DNA from: Roseinatronobacter domitianus
Lineage (GTDB): Bacteria > Pseudomonadota > Alphaproteobacteria > Rhodobacterales > Rhodobacteraceae
DNA length: 64,000 nt
Assembly (NCBI RefSeq): GCF_023336755.1
Contig: NZ_JALZWP010000001.1
Location: forward strand, 265,959 to 329,958
Reading direction: 5' to 3'
In this document: positions 48,299-57,308 of the stretch, piece by piece
Layout of the letters: each line of letters starts with the position of its first letter
Numbering within the stretch: the stretch's first letter is position 1
The notes under the pieces: generated by a model
What the model was told of the DNA's origin: nothing
What the model saw: only the letters and a program-made list of their open reading frames with translations
Database searches by the model: none
Made by a program: the position numbers and the translations under genes

Positions 48299-49477
48299 TT
48301 ACCCTTTTGCCGCAGTTTCCTCGGAGTTGACCCGCGCCGTCGCTGAAGACAGCGACTTGCGCAACTCATCCTCCATCTTGCCCAGTTCTTCCTCTGCGGC
48401 GGCCCGTTTGGCGCGGCCCGCATCGGCAATCTGCAAACTGTCTTCAATGGTGGCAATCAGCGTCTCGTTGGCCTTCTTGACGGCCTCTATGTCGAACACA
48501 CCGCGTTCGATCTCTTCGCGCACTTCGCGATTGGCATCGCGCAGGTTCTCGGCATTGGCGTTGAGCAATTCGTTGGTCAGGTCATTGGCGGCCCGCACCG
48601 ATGCCGCCGCCTCGCGCGAGCGCTGGATGGTCAGCGCCTGCGCAAGCTGGGTTTCCCAAAGCGGAACGGTGTTGACCAGCGTGGAGTTGATCTTGGTGAC
48701 AAGCGATTTGTCGTTTTCCTGCACCAGCCGGATAGAGGGCAGGGATTGCATCGTGACCTGCCGCGTCAGCTTCAGATCATGCACCCGGCGTTCCAGATCG
48801 TCACGCGCGGCGCGCAGATCGCGCAATTCCTGCGCTTTCAGGATCTTGTCGGCTTCGGGCGCGGCTTCGACCTCGGCTTCCTTGGCGGGAATGTCATTGG
48901 CGTCCAGATCGCGCAGCTTGGCTTCGCCTGCCGCGATATACAGCGCCAGTTCGTGGTAAAAATCGAGCGTCTTCTCATAGAGCTTATCAAGCGATTTGAT
49001 GTCTTTCAAAAGCGTCGTCTCATGCTCCAGCAAATTGTCGCTGATCCGCTCGATCTGGTCCTGCACGCTGTTGTAGCGTTCCTGGAATTTCACGATGGGC
49101 GCGGCACGGCCCAACAGCTTTTCCCACCAACTGCGTTTGCGGCGCGTGTCCAATTCTGACACCGAAAAGCCGCGCAGGGTCGTCACCATGCTGCGCAACC
49201 CGTCACCTGCCGGGCCAAGGTCTTTGTTTTTCACATCCGCCAGCATGGATTGGCTGATCTGCTGCAATTCCATCTGCGCGCGCGACCCGAAGCCAATAAT
49301 GCTGGATGTCTCGCCCATGTCGATTTCACCCATGCGGGTGCGGATTGCGGCGGCCTCGGGTTCCGGGGCGTCATCAATGGTCACAAGCGCGTTCTCGGGC
49401 TCTGCCAGCGGGCGCGCCACGATCTCGTCTATTTCCTTGGTCAGCCCTTCGGCTTTGGAGCGAACAGTCTCTGACAT
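48299..49477 (-). CDS. telA: Toxic-anion-resistance family protein TelA
   Basis: 392 aa, almost entirely helical with long coiled-coil stretches (KFQERYNSVQDQIERISDNL, EIERGVFDIEAVKKANETLI, KMEDELRKSLSSAT). TelA/KlaA was named for tellurite resistance, but its physiological role is unknown; it is often encoded next to XpaC. Here it follows xpaC and precedes the DUF2927 lipoprotein. TLVNTVPLWETQLAQAL and IRLVQENDKSLVTKINSTLVN are typical family segments. No membrane helix. Confidence 0.9.
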   Translation of the reverse strand: MSETVRSKAEGLTKEIDEIVARPLAEPENALVTIDDAPEPEAAAIRTRMGEIDMGETSSIIGFGSRAQMELQQISQSMLADVKNKDLGPAGDGLRSMVTTLRGFSVSELDTRRKRSWWEKLLGRAAPIVKFQERYNSVQDQIERISDNLLEHETTLLKDIKSLDKLYEKTLDFYHELALYIAAGEAKLRDLDANDIPAKEAEVEAAPEADKILKAQELRDLRAARDDLERRVHDLKLTRQVTMQSLPSIRLVQENDKSLVTKINSTLVNTVPLWETQLAQALTIQRSREAAASVRAANDLTNELLNANAENLRDANREVREEIERGVFDIEAVKKANETLIATIEDSLQIADAGRAKRAAAEEELGKMEDELRKSLSSATARVNSEETAAKG

Positions 49478-49519
49478 GGGTTCCCTTTCCCCGATGTTAA
49501 TCTTTACGTGCCAAAGCGC

Positions 49520-50401
49520 TCAGGTCTTATGGCGCAATCCTTCGCGGTCCAACCTCTCGCGCAAAACTTCAATTTCAATTTCCAGATCAGTGCGGTTGTC
49601 TTCCAAAAGCGCCTCGCGGCGCAAGGCGAACTGGCTTTCCAGATCGTCCAGCAAGGCTTCATATTCGGTGCGGGCCTGCGGATCGCGCCCACGCGCGTAA
49701 AAATCGGCGAATTTTACCGTCGCATCGCGTGCGCCGGTTAAATAAACGCCCAGATACCGCCGGGCGGCGTTCAACTGGCGTGGGTCATCCTGCACAGCGC
49801 GAAACAGAGGGCGGATATTGGCGGCGAAGCGTGCAACCCGGTCCGCAAGGTGCCGGTCTCCTGCGCGGCGAATGGCATCGGCCATCTCTGTCAAGGTTTC
49901 CTCGGCCCCCTCGACGGCGCGGGCAGCGCGGTCGGTTTGATGCGCGTCGATCCCCTCCATGCCCTTGTCGCTCAGCGGGTCCGCGCCGAAAGACGCGAAA
50001 TGCAAGCCAGCTCCCAGCACGCCAAATATGACCGCAGGCACCACACCACCGGACAGCCCGGCGGCGCCAAGCCCCAGCCCGGTCAGAACAGACCCAAACA
50101 TCTTGCGCGGAATGGCAGGCCGGCGTGCAACCTTGCGCGCGTCAAAAGCGGCTTGCGCCAGCGCGCCCTCGCGTGTCAGCCAAGCCGCCAGCATCAGCAC
50201 GCCAAACGCGCCAAGGTTTACCGCAAGCCCTACCGGGTCGCTGAAGAATGCCTTTACCGCGAATGCAAAAGGCAGCACGAATAACAGGTTAACCCGTGCG
50301 CCCACCGGATGCCGCCGCGCCATGCCCGGAGTGGCGACAGGCGCGTCGGCCGGGGCAGGGCCAGCATTTGGGCTGAATCGGCCGCTATATCGTTGTGCCA
50401 T
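49520..50401 (-). CDS. XpaC-like 5-bromo-4-chloroindolyl phosphate hydrolysis protein
   Basis: 293 aa. Two to four hydrophobic segments in the first 130 residues (LLFVLPFAFAVKAFF, LNLGAFGVLMLAAWL, and a glycine-rich LTGLGLGAAGLSGGVVPAVIFG) precede a cytoplasmic helical domain (RDPQARTEYEALLDDLESQFA). XpaC proteins partner TelA, and the original name reflects a phenotype, not an enzyme. The ATG at 50401 overlaps the stop of an upstream 26-codon frame. Confidence 0.82.
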   Translation of the reverse strand: MAQRYSGRFSPNAGPAPADAPVATPGMARRHPVGARVNLLFVLPFAFAVKAFFSDPVGLAVNLGAFGVLMLAAWLTREGALAQAAFDARKVARRPAIPRKMFGSVLTGLGLGAAGLSGGVVPAVIFGVLGAGLHFASFGADPLSDKGMEGIDAHQTDRAARAVEGAEETLTEMADAIRRAGDRHLADRVARFAANIRPLFRAVQDDPRQLNAARRYLGVYLTGARDATVKFADFYARGRDPQARTEYEALLDDLESQFALRREALLEDNRTDLEIEIEVLRERLDREGLRHKT

Positions 50402-50404
50402 GCG

Positions 50405-50485
50405 TCACCCTCCGACCAATGCGACATAGAACATCAGCGCCACAAGAAGCGCGTAAGAGGCTTTCTGCAACCCTGTTCCCGTCAT
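50405..50485 (-). CDS. 26-aa hydrophobic microprotein upstream of xpaC
   Basis: 26 codons: MTGTGLQKASYALLVALMFY, then VALVGG and TGA. It would be one short membrane helix. Its stop overlaps the GGAGGG that serves as the Shine-Dalgarno for xpaC (ATG at 50401), a classical coupling arrangement. GGAG lies about 13 nt upstream of its own ATG. It could be a real microprotein or a leader ORF. Confidence 0.45.
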   Translation of the reverse strand: MTGTGLQKASYALLVALMFYVALVGG

Positions 50486-50602
50486 GCCGGTTACGCTCCG
50501 CAATCACTATACACACATCGATATATGGGATGATCCGGGATATTGAAAGACAAAGCCCCGCGCGGTTGGCGAAAATCGGCGCCTGCAAGGACGAAGCTGC
50601 CA

Positions 50603-51487
50603 TCAGCTTGGGCGGCGGGGCCGTGGCTTGGCCATGTCCGAGCGCGCGGGTTTCCCGCGCGGCTTGCCCTGCGCCGGACCAGCCTTGCCACGTTCGGCAC
50701 CGCGATCTGTGCGGTCAGCCTTGGCGGGTGTTGCACCGGTGTGCTCCGCACTGGCCTCCACCTCTCCCAATTGCTCGCGCAGAACCTTGGATTTCACCTG
50801 CTCGACCGCGCCGCGTTTCAACGTGCCAAGCTGAAAGGGTCCGTAGCTGATCCGAATAAGGCGGTTCACGCTTAACCCCACATGGTCCAATGCACGGCGA
50901 ATTTCCCGGTTGCGCCCCTCGCGGATCCCCAGCGTCAGCCAGGCATTCGCGCCTTGCTGCCGGTCAATGCTGACCTCCATCGGTTGAAACCGCTCGCCAT
51001 CCAGCGTGATCCCTTGGCGCAAAGGCTCCAGCATGGCCGGGGTCGGCGTGCCGTTCACCCGCGCGCGGTAGCGCCGCAGCCAACCTGTGCTGGGCAATTC
51101 CAACCGACGCTTCAAGTCTCCGTCATTGGTCAGCAGCAGCAACCCTTCCGAATTCAAATCCAACCGGCCCACCGACAAAACGCGCCCCAATTCCGGCGGC
51201 AATGCCTCGAACACGGTCGGCCGGCCCTGTTCGTCGCGCTCGGTTGTCACCAGACCCAAAGGCTTGTGATACAGCCACAGCTTCGTTGGCTCGGCCTCTG
51301 GCAGCGGCTTGCCATCAACAACAACCCGGTCGCGCGGCCCCACATTCAAGGCGGGGCTGTCAATGATCTTGCCATTAACCTTAACGCGCCCCTCGACGAT
51401 CAAAATCTCCGCGCCGCGCCGAGACGCCACGCCCGCCCGCGCCAGAACCTTGGCAATCCGTTCGCCGGGCTTCACATCATCTGCCAT
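50603..51487 (-). CDS. rluB: 23S rRNA pseudouridine synthase B (RluB family)
   Basis: 294 aa RsuA/RluB-family synthase. An S4-like RNA-binding domain is at the N-terminus (GERIAKVLARAGVASRRGAEILI, quoted as KVLARAGVASRRGAE). The catalytic Asp is in SVGRLDLNSEGLLLLTNDG, then EGRNREIRRALDHVGLSVNRL and the C-terminal motif. A basic, Gly/Arg-rich tail (AQGKPRGKPARS) is a common extension. RluB modifies 23S rRNA U2605 (family knowledge); RluE or RsuA cannot be excluded without alignment. Repeat copy B follows upstream of its start. Confidence 0.9.
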   Translation of the reverse strand: MADDVKPGERIAKVLARAGVASRRGAEILIVEGRVKVNGKIIDSPALNVGPRDRVVVDGKPLPEAEPTKLWLYHKPLGLVTTERDEQGRPTVFEALPPELGRVLSVGRLDLNSEGLLLLTNDGDLKRRLELPSTGWLRRYRARVNGTPTPAMLEPLRQGITLDGERFQPMEVSIDRQQGANAWLTLGIREGRNREIRRALDHVGLSVNRLIRISYGPFQLGTLKRGAVEQVKSKVLREQLGEVEASAEHTGATPAKADRTDRGAERGKAGPAQGKPRGKPARSDMAKPRPRRPS

Positions 51488-51496
51488 GGCCTATCC

Positions 51497-51558
51497 TTCA
51501 TCCTTGCCCAAATATCCTGGGGTGAATGGTCCCACAGGGACCAGAGGGGCAAAGCCCC
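51497..51558. repeat. Intergenic palindromic repeat, copy B
   Basis: 62 bp, 61/62 identical to copy A. It holds the GGTCCC/GGGACC and GGGGC/GCCCC hairpins. It lies in the gap between hisH and the start of rluB. Confidence 0.85.
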
Positions 51559-51597
51559 TGACAACAATCAACCGAACCAAATCCCTTGAAACCGCCC

Positions 51598-52236
51598 TCA
51601 GGGCCGCCAGCGCAGGAAATTTGCAATTATCCTCAGGCCGGTCGCCTGAGATTTCTCCGGGTGAAACTGCGTGCCGATCACATTGCCTGTCGCCACGATG
51701 GCTGTCACGTCGCCGCCATAGGCCACATGCGCCAATCGGTCGGCGGGGTCGGCAACCTGAAACTGGTAGCTATGCACGAAATAGGCGTGATCGCCCGTGG
51801 CTACGCCGTCCAGCACCGGGTGAGCGCGGTCGATCACAAGATCGTTCCAGCCCATATGCGGCACTTTCAGCGTCGTATCTTCAGGTGCGATCCGCACGAC
51901 ATCGCCGCCGATCCAATTCAGCCCGGCCACATCCTCATATTCGCGGCCCTGTGTGGCCAGCATCTGCATGCCCACGCAAATTCCCATGAAGGGCACCGCG
52001 CGGGTGTGCACAGCTTCGGTCAAGGCCTCGACCATGCCGTCCACCGCGCCCAAGGCCCGGCGGCAGGCCGGAAAGGCCCCGTCACCGGGCAGCACCACGC
52101 GGTCGGCACGGGCGACATCTTCGGGGCGCGCGCTGACGATCACCTCACCGCCCCCGACGTCTGCCGCCATGCGCTCGAACGCTTTTTGCGCCGAATGCAG
52201 ATTGCCGCTGTCATAATCGACCAGAACCGTCAGCAT
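51598..52236 (-). CDS. hisH: Imidazole glycerol phosphate synthase, glutaminase subunit HisH
   Basis: 212 aa class I glutamine amidotransferase supplying ammonia to HisF. The nucleophile Cys is in [14 protein letters not shown] (about residue 85). The catalytic His and Glu are in [14 protein letters not shown] near the C-terminus. The N-terminus [20 protein letters not shown] is typical. The ATG at 52236 lies 7 bp after the hisB stop; the longer open frame would overlap hisB. Cotranscribed with hisB. Confidence 0.96.
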   Translation of the reverse strand: MLTVLVDYDSGNLHSAQKAFERMAADVGGGEVIVSARPEDVARADRVVLPGDGAFPACRRALGAVDGMVEALTEAVHTRAVPFMGICVGMQMLATQGREYEDVAGLNWIGGDVVRIAPEDTTLKVPHMGWNDLVIDRAHPVLDGVATGDHAYFVHSYQFQVADPADRLAHVAYGGDVTAIVATGNVIGTQFHPEKSQATGLRIIANFLRWRP

Positions 52237-52243
52237 ATCTGCC

Positions 52244-52831
52244 TCACAATGCGCCCTTGGTGGACGGGATCGCATCTGCCTGCCGTGGGTCGGGCTCTAC
52301 CGCCATCCGCAGCGCCCGCGCCAGCGCCTTGAACGCGGCCTCGGCAATGTGATGGCTGTTGAACCCATGCACCCGGTCCATATGCAGCGTTATGCCGCCA
52401 TGCGTGCTGATCGCCTGAAAGAACTCGCGCACCAATTCGGTGTCGAACGTGCCGATCTTTTGGGTCGGGAAGTCCACATTCCACACAAGGAAGGGCCGCC
52501 CCGACAGGTCCAGCGCGCAGACCAGTTGCGCGTCATCCATCGCCAGGCGGCATTCGCCATAGCGCCGGATACCGCGTTTGTCGCCCAAAGCCTGCGCCAG
52601 CGCCTGCCCAAGCGCGATGCCCACATCCTCGACCGTGTGGTGATCGTCGATATGCAGATCGCCCGTGGCGCGAACCGTCAGATCAATCATCGAATGCTTC
52701 GCCAACTGGTCCAGCATATGGTCAAAGAACCCAACGCCGGTCTGGCAGTCATAGGCTCCGGTTCCGTCCAGCGTGACGGCCACCGAAATCTCGGTCTCAG
52801 AGGTTTTGCGGGAAATCTCTGCCTTGCGCAT
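52244..52831 (-). CDS. hisB: Imidazoleglycerol-phosphate dehydratase HisB
   Basis: 195 aa, the monofunctional dehydratase. The two metal-binding repeats [20 protein letters not shown] and [17 protein letters not shown], and the second pair [10 protein letters not shown]-like (here [27 protein letters not shown]) carry the expected His/Glu ligands. The start at 52831 matches the family N-terminus [17 protein letters not shown]. The open frame extends to 53044 but that part overlaps the divergent deoD. First gene of the hisB-hisH pair. Confidence 0.96.
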   Translation of the reverse strand: MRKAEISRKTSETEISVAVTLDGTGAYDCQTGVGFFDHMLDQLAKHSMIDLTVRATGDLHIDDHHTVEDVGIALGQALAQALGDKRGIRRYGECRLAMDDAQLVCALDLSGRPFLVWNVDFPTQKIGTFDTELVREFFQAISTHGGITLHMDRVHGFNSHHIAEAAFKALARALRMAVEPDPRQADAIPSTKGAL

Positions 52832-52922
52832 CGTGTCACCTGTTTGTCGCTCAGGGCCGGGTATAGGCGCTTGATTGCTGCGGGGGAAGGGGGCAATCAT
52901 GCCCTGAAACAAGGAGCGCCGC

Positions 52923-53630
52923 ATGACCATCCATATTGGGGCCCAGCCGGGCCAGATCGCTGAAACCGTTTTGATGCCGGGGGACCCGCTGCGCGCCAAA
53001 TGGGCCGCAGAGACATTTCTTGATGCGCCGGAATGTGTGAACAAGGTCCGCGGTATGCTGGGCTACACGGGAACATGGCAGGGCCACCGTGTCACGATCC
53101 ACGGCTCTGGCATGGGAATGCCGTCCTTGTCGATCTATGCCAATGAACTGATCCGCGATTATGGCGCCAAGCGGCTGATCCGGGTCGGCTCGGCGGGTGC
53201 CATGCAGCCCGATGTCGCCCTGCGCGACATTGTGCTGGCGCAGGGCTGCACGGCGCTCTCCACACCGTCGCGCGGGATATTGCGCGAGGTGAACCTGGCC
53301 CCCTTGGCGGATTTTAGCCTGCTCATGGCCGCCCATAAGGCCGCCGAAGATCGCGGCGCACGGGTGCATGTCGGCAATATTTATTCCTCGGATGTGTTCT
53401 ATGACGAACGCCCCGACCTGAACCAGATCATGCGGCGCCACGGCGTTCTATGCGTGGAAATGGAGGCGGCGGAACTCTACACGCTCGCGGCGCGCCACGG
53501 CGTGCAGGCGCTGGCGGTGCTGACGATTTCCGACCACCTGCTGACCGGCGACGCGCTGCCCAGCGATCAACGCGAACAAAGCTTCGGCCAGATGATCGAA
53601 ATCGCACTGAACGCGGCGTTTGGGGGGTAG
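52923..53630 (+). CDS. deoD: Purine nucleoside phosphorylase DeoD-type
   Basis: Phosphorolysis of purine (deoxy)nucleosides. 235 aa, the normal size of hexameric Deo[21 protein letters not shown] (phosphate site), [39 protein letters not shown], and the active-site [33 protein letters not shown] (quoted in part: [16 protein letters not shown]) are all present. AAGGAGCG precedes the ATG at 52923. Monocistronic. Confidence 0.95.
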   Translation: MTIHIGAQPGQIAETVLMPGDPLRAKWAAETFLDAPECVNKVRGMLGYTGTWQGHRVTIHGSGMGMPSLSIYANELIRDYGAKRLIRVGSAGAMQPDVALRDIVLAQGCTALSTPSRGILREVNLAPLADFSLLMAAHKAAEDRGARVHVGNIYSSDVFYDERPDLNQIMRRHGVLCVEMEAAELYTLAARHGVQALAVLTISDHLLTGDALPSDQREQSFGQMIEIALNAAFGG

Positions 53631-53767
53631 GGCTGCCGGGTGACACTTGCGCCACAGGGTTCGGGCGACGCGGCAAAAGTTGGAATTCCTATCTGGATCA
53701 CCGCGCTGCATTTGCGCTATCACGACCAAGAGGCAGGCAAAAACAGGCAATCACAATAGGTTGCATT

Positions 53768-54475
53768 ATGAACGTCATCTCTCGGCGCGGGTTTATCGCG
53801 TCTGCCACCTCCGCTTTTGCTTTGGCCGGTTGTCAAAGCACCACGCAATCGGGGACCACCACGCGCACCAATGCCGATGGCCGCCCCATTGCGACCACGC
53901 GGGCAGAGCCGCTGAATGCGGTCGCCGCGCGCTACGGGATTGAACCGGTCAACTACGCCGCGCGGCGCGATGGTCCCCATGAAATGCAGGCGGCAGGTGT
54001 CAGCATGCTGGCCCCGGAGCATCACCGGCAGGTTGTGCCCTATTCCGGCCCCCACAAGCCCGGCACCATCGTGATCGACAATGGCAAGCGGCAGTTGTTT
54101 CTGATCCTCGAGGACGGGCACGCGCTGCGTTACGGGATTTCCGTCGGGCGTGAGGGCTTTACCTGGCGTGGCACCGGCACGATTTATCGCCGCGCGCATT
54201 GGCCGACATGGACGCCCACGGCAAACATGATCCGTCGTGACCCGGCTTTGCGGGAATATGCAGGCGGGTATCCGGGCGGGCCAAGCAACCCATTGGGCGC
54301 GCGGGCGCTCTATTTGCTGACAGGGGGCGCGGATCGCGGCTACCGCATTCATGGCACGCCGGAATGGTGGCTGATCGGGAAATACGTGTCGTCCGGCTGC
54401 ATCCGCATGATTAATCAGGATGTGGCTGATCTCTATGAACGCGTGTCCAACGGCACGCGCGTCATCACGATCTGA
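53768..54475 (+). CDS. L,D-transpeptidase (YkuD domain) lipoprotein
   Basis: 235 aa peptidoglycan-modifying enzyme. The N-terminus has a twin-arginine motif SRRGFI and a lipobox LAGC (about residues 19-22), suggesting Tat export as a lipoprotein. The YkuD domain shows TIVIDNGKRQLFLILEDG at the start and the catalytic IHGTPEWWLIGKYVSSGCIRM with the essential SGC-x-R cysteine. It would form 3-3 crosslinks or attach lipoproteins to peptidoglycan. It follows deoD by 137 bp. Confidence 0.92.
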   Translation: MNVISRRGFIASATSAFALAGCQSTTQSGTTTRTNADGRPIATTRAEPLNAVAARYGIEPVNYAARRDGPHEMQAAGVSMLAPEHHRQVVPYSGPHKPGTIVIDNGKRQLFLILEDGHALRYGISVGREGFTWRGTGTIYRRAHWPTWTPTANMIRRDPALREYAGGYPGGPSNPLGARALYLLTGGADRGYRIHGTPEWWLIGKYVSSGCIRMINQDVADLYERVSNGTRVITI

Positions 54476-54673
54476 CGGGCAGCGCACGGCCCGCCCGGCG
54501 GCCCGGTCCTGCTGGGCCGCCGTGGGAGCGCCGTGGGACCAATTTCGACACGGCACTCTCGGCTGGACGCGACCCGTTTGGGCGCCGAGGGCCGCTGCGA
54601 GACTGCGCGCCAAGATTCGCTTGAGTTTCAAGGCTAAGCGCCTATCCTGCGCCGCAGAAACACAGGGGCGTTC

Positions 54674-57202
54674 ATGCCGAAATATCTGACCCTCACCGAT
54701 TATGCCTTGATTACCAATTCCGCCCCGATCAAGCGTCAGACCCATGGCTGGCGCGCGAAATGCCTGCAACGGCTGGTGCGGTTGGATATGCCGGTGCCGA
54801 TGACGATCGCGCTGTCCTTTGGCGTGGTGCGGGAAATCGCGACCGGGGCGCAGATGACGCTGCGCCATCTGTTGGGGCATTTCCCCGAGGGCCAGCTTTT
54901 GTCCGTGCGCCCGAGCGCCGAGCATCCGCAATGGGGCGGGCCAGCGGCGATCCTGAATATCGGCATGAATGACGCGATGCATGAAAAGCTGACGGCGTCG
55001 CATGGCGAAGAGGTGGCGACAGCGCTGTATCTGAATTTTGTGCAGGCGTTTGCCCAGCATGTCGCGCGGCTGGACCCGGACATGTTCGATGCCGACAAGC
55101 CCACCCGTGCCGCCCTCGACGCCGCCCTGCGCGCCTATGAGGACGAGATGGAAGACCCGTTTCCGCAATCGGTCGCGCAACAACTGGCCGATGTGCTGCG
55201 CTCTATGGCGCGCGCATGGGAAGGCACTTCGGCGCGCCTGTTGCGTCAGGCCAAAGGCGCGCCGGTCGATGCCGGGCTTGGGCTTGTTGTGCAGGCCATG
55301 GCCGGCGGCATGGGTGTGGGCTATGGCACCACCGATGCTTGTGGCGTGGGGATGATCCGCTTCATAGACGCGACAACCGGCGCGCCGCAGGTGATGGGCC
55401 GTTTCCGTCCCGACAGAAGCGAGGAAACGCTGTTCCTGACCCATGATGCACGCGGCCCGTCACTGGAAGACCGCAGCCCAGAGGCATTCACGCAACTGCT
55501 GGCTTACGGTGCCAATGCCCGCAAACGTCTGCGCGAGGAGATGGAGATCGAGTTCACGCTGGAAGATGGCAAGCTGTGGATTCTGGATGCCGTGACGGTG
55601 CCGCGCTCGTCGCGGGCGGCGGTGCGCGTGGTGGTCGATCTGGCCAATGATGGCGTTATCCTGCGCGATGAAGCGATCAGCCGCATAGCGCCCAAGGCGC
55701 TTGGCGAATTGCTGCATCGGCAGGTCGACCCGAAGGCGCGCGCAACCGTTCTGGGGCGCGGGATTGCCGCCAGCCCCGGTGCCGCTGCGGGGCGGCTGGT
55801 GTTCAGTTCCGCCGCGGCACTGGCCAGCGCCGCGCGCGATGAACCCTGCATATTGGCCCGGCGCGAAACGACGCCAGAAGATATTCGCGGGATGCATTCT
55901 GCGCATGCCGTGCTGACCGAACGTGGCGGAATGACAAGTCATGCGGCGGTGATCGGGCGGGGCTTGGGCGTGCCTTGCGTGGTTGGCGCGTCGAACATCA
56001 CCATCGATGCGCGCCGCAAGACGCTGCAGGCCAATGGCCACACGCTGAACGAGGGCGATCTAATCACCATCGACGGCACCAACGGGCTGGCCTTGGCGGG
56101 CGAAGTCGCGCTGTTGGAACCCGCGCTGGACGACCGCTTCACGACCTTGCTGGACTGGGCTGATGCGCGCCGCGACATTGGCATTCGCGCCAATGCCGAC
56201 ACGCCTGCTGATGCGCGCATCGCGCGGGAATTTCAAGCGCAGGGGATCGGGCTGTGCCGGACCGAGCATATGTTCTTTGAGGAAGATCGCCTGACACTGA
56301 TGCGCGAGATGATCTTCGCGGACACGTCTGAGGACCGGCGCGACGCGCTCGACCGTTTGCTGCCCATGCAGCGCGCTGATTTCATTGATCTGTTCGAGAT
56401 CATGCAAGGCCAGCCCGTCTGCATCCGGCTGTTCGATCCGCCCTTGCATGAATTCCTGCCGCATTCGCGCGAAGGCATGCGCTTTCTGGCCGATGCGCTG
56501 GATAAACCCCTGTCAGAAATCACCCGCCGGGCCGAAGCCTTAGCAGAATTCAACCCGATGCTGGGGATGCGGGGGGTGCGGCTGGGGATCACGCTGCCCG
56601 AGATTTACGAAATGCAGGCCCGCGCCATTTTTGAAGCCACTATCGAGGTTACGCGCAGGGGCGCGCCCATCGTGCCGGAAATTATGATCCCGCTGGTATC
56701 GGCCATGCGCGAGGTCGAATTGGTGAAGTCGCGTATAGATTCCTGTGCCGCGCAGGTGCGTGGGCGTGCAGGCGTCGATTTTGACTATAAGTTGGGGGTT
56801 ATGGTCGAAACCCCGCGCGCGGCCCTGCGCGCAGGCGATATCGCGCAACACGCGGCGTTTTTGTCGTTCGGCACAAATGACCTGACACAGATGACATATG
56901 GCCTGTCGCGCGACGATGCCGGGCGCTTCATGTCGGATTATGTGCAACAAGGTGTCTTTGCCGAAGACCCGTTCCATACGCTGGATGAGGATGGTGTGGG
57001 CGAGCTGTTGCGCCTTGGCGCGGCGCGCGGACGCGCAGCACGCGACGACCTGACCTTGTCAATCTGCGGCGAGCATGGCGGCAGCCCCGAAGCGATCCGA
57101 TTTTGCCGGGATCTGGGCTTTGATTATGTGTCCTGTTCGCCATTTCGGGTGCCTGTGGCACGTCTGGCTGCGGCGCAACTGGTCATCGCCGAGCGGGGCT
57201 AA
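54674..57202 (+). CDS. PPDK-like PEP-utilising enzyme with altered ATP-grasp domain
   Basis: 842 aa. The central swivelling domain carries the phosphohistidine His423 in LTERGGMTSHAAVIGRG, and the C-terminal PEP/pyruvate TIM barrel is complete (GLCRTEHMFFEEDRL, VCIRLFDPPLHEFLP, NPMLGMRGVRLGI, SFGTNDLTQMTYGLSRDD, CGEHGGSPEAI). The N-terminal nucleotide-binding domain (residues 1-330) is divergent: the SVRSGA-type loop reads SVRPSAEHP, and the LQTR-type segment that contacts ATP is LWILDAVTVPR, so the glutamine is missing. The enzyme may have lost ATP use. It could be a PPDK paralogue; whether an orthodox ppdK exists elsewhere is not visible. Confidence 0.8.
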   Translation: MPKYLTLTDYALITNSAPIKRQTHGWRAKCLQRLVRLDMPVPMTIALSFGVVREIATGAQMTLRHLLGHFPEGQLLSVRPSAEHPQWGGPAAILNIGMNDAMHEKLTASHGEEVATALYLNFVQAFAQHVARLDPDMFDADKPTRAALDAALRAYEDEMEDPFPQSVAQQLADVLRSMARAWEGTSARLLRQAKGAPVDAGLGLVVQAMAGGMGVGYGTTDACGVGMIRFIDATTGAPQVMGRFRPDRSEETLFLTHDARGPSLEDRSPEAFTQLLAYGANARKRLREEMEIEFTLEDGKLWILDAVTVPRSSRAAVRVVVDLANDGVILRDEAISRIAPKALGELLHRQVDPKARATVLGRGIAASPGAAAGRLVFSSAAALASAARDEPCILARRETTPEDIRGMHSAHAVLTERGGMTSHAAVIGRGLGVPCVVGASNITIDARRKTLQANGHTLNEGDLITIDGTNGLALAGEVALLEPALDDRFTTLLDWADARRDIGIRANADTPADARIAREFQAQGIGLCRTEHMFFEEDRLTLMREMIFADTSEDRRDALDRLLPMQRADFIDLFEIMQGQPVCIRLFDPPLHEFLPHSREGMRFLADALDKPLSEITRRAEALAEFNPMLGMRGVRLGITLPEIYEMQARAIFEATIEVTRRGAPIVPEIMIPLVSAMREVELVKSRIDSCAAQVRGRAGVDFDYKLGVMVETPRAALRAGDIAQHAAFLSFGTNDLTQMTYGLSRDDAGRFMSDYVQQGVFAEDPFHTLDEDGVGELLRLGAARGRAARDDLTLSICGEHGGSPEAIRFCRDLGFDYVSCSPFRVPVARLAAAQLVIAERG

Positions 57203-57308
57203 GGGCACGGGCTAGACTTTTCAGCCCGTTTTAAGTAAAAACGCCGCTGATAGTGAGAGTGCACGTTACTTGGGCGGGACGCACACATTCGGTGTGCTTG
57301 TGAATTTT

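Noticed and set aside
54496-54522. Hairpin CGGCGGCCC/GGGCCGCCG after the L,D-transpeptidase gene
   Set aside because: Strong 9-bp stem but no T-tract, so it cannot be called a Rho-independent terminator. It might stabilise the mRNA, but nothing else supports a function.
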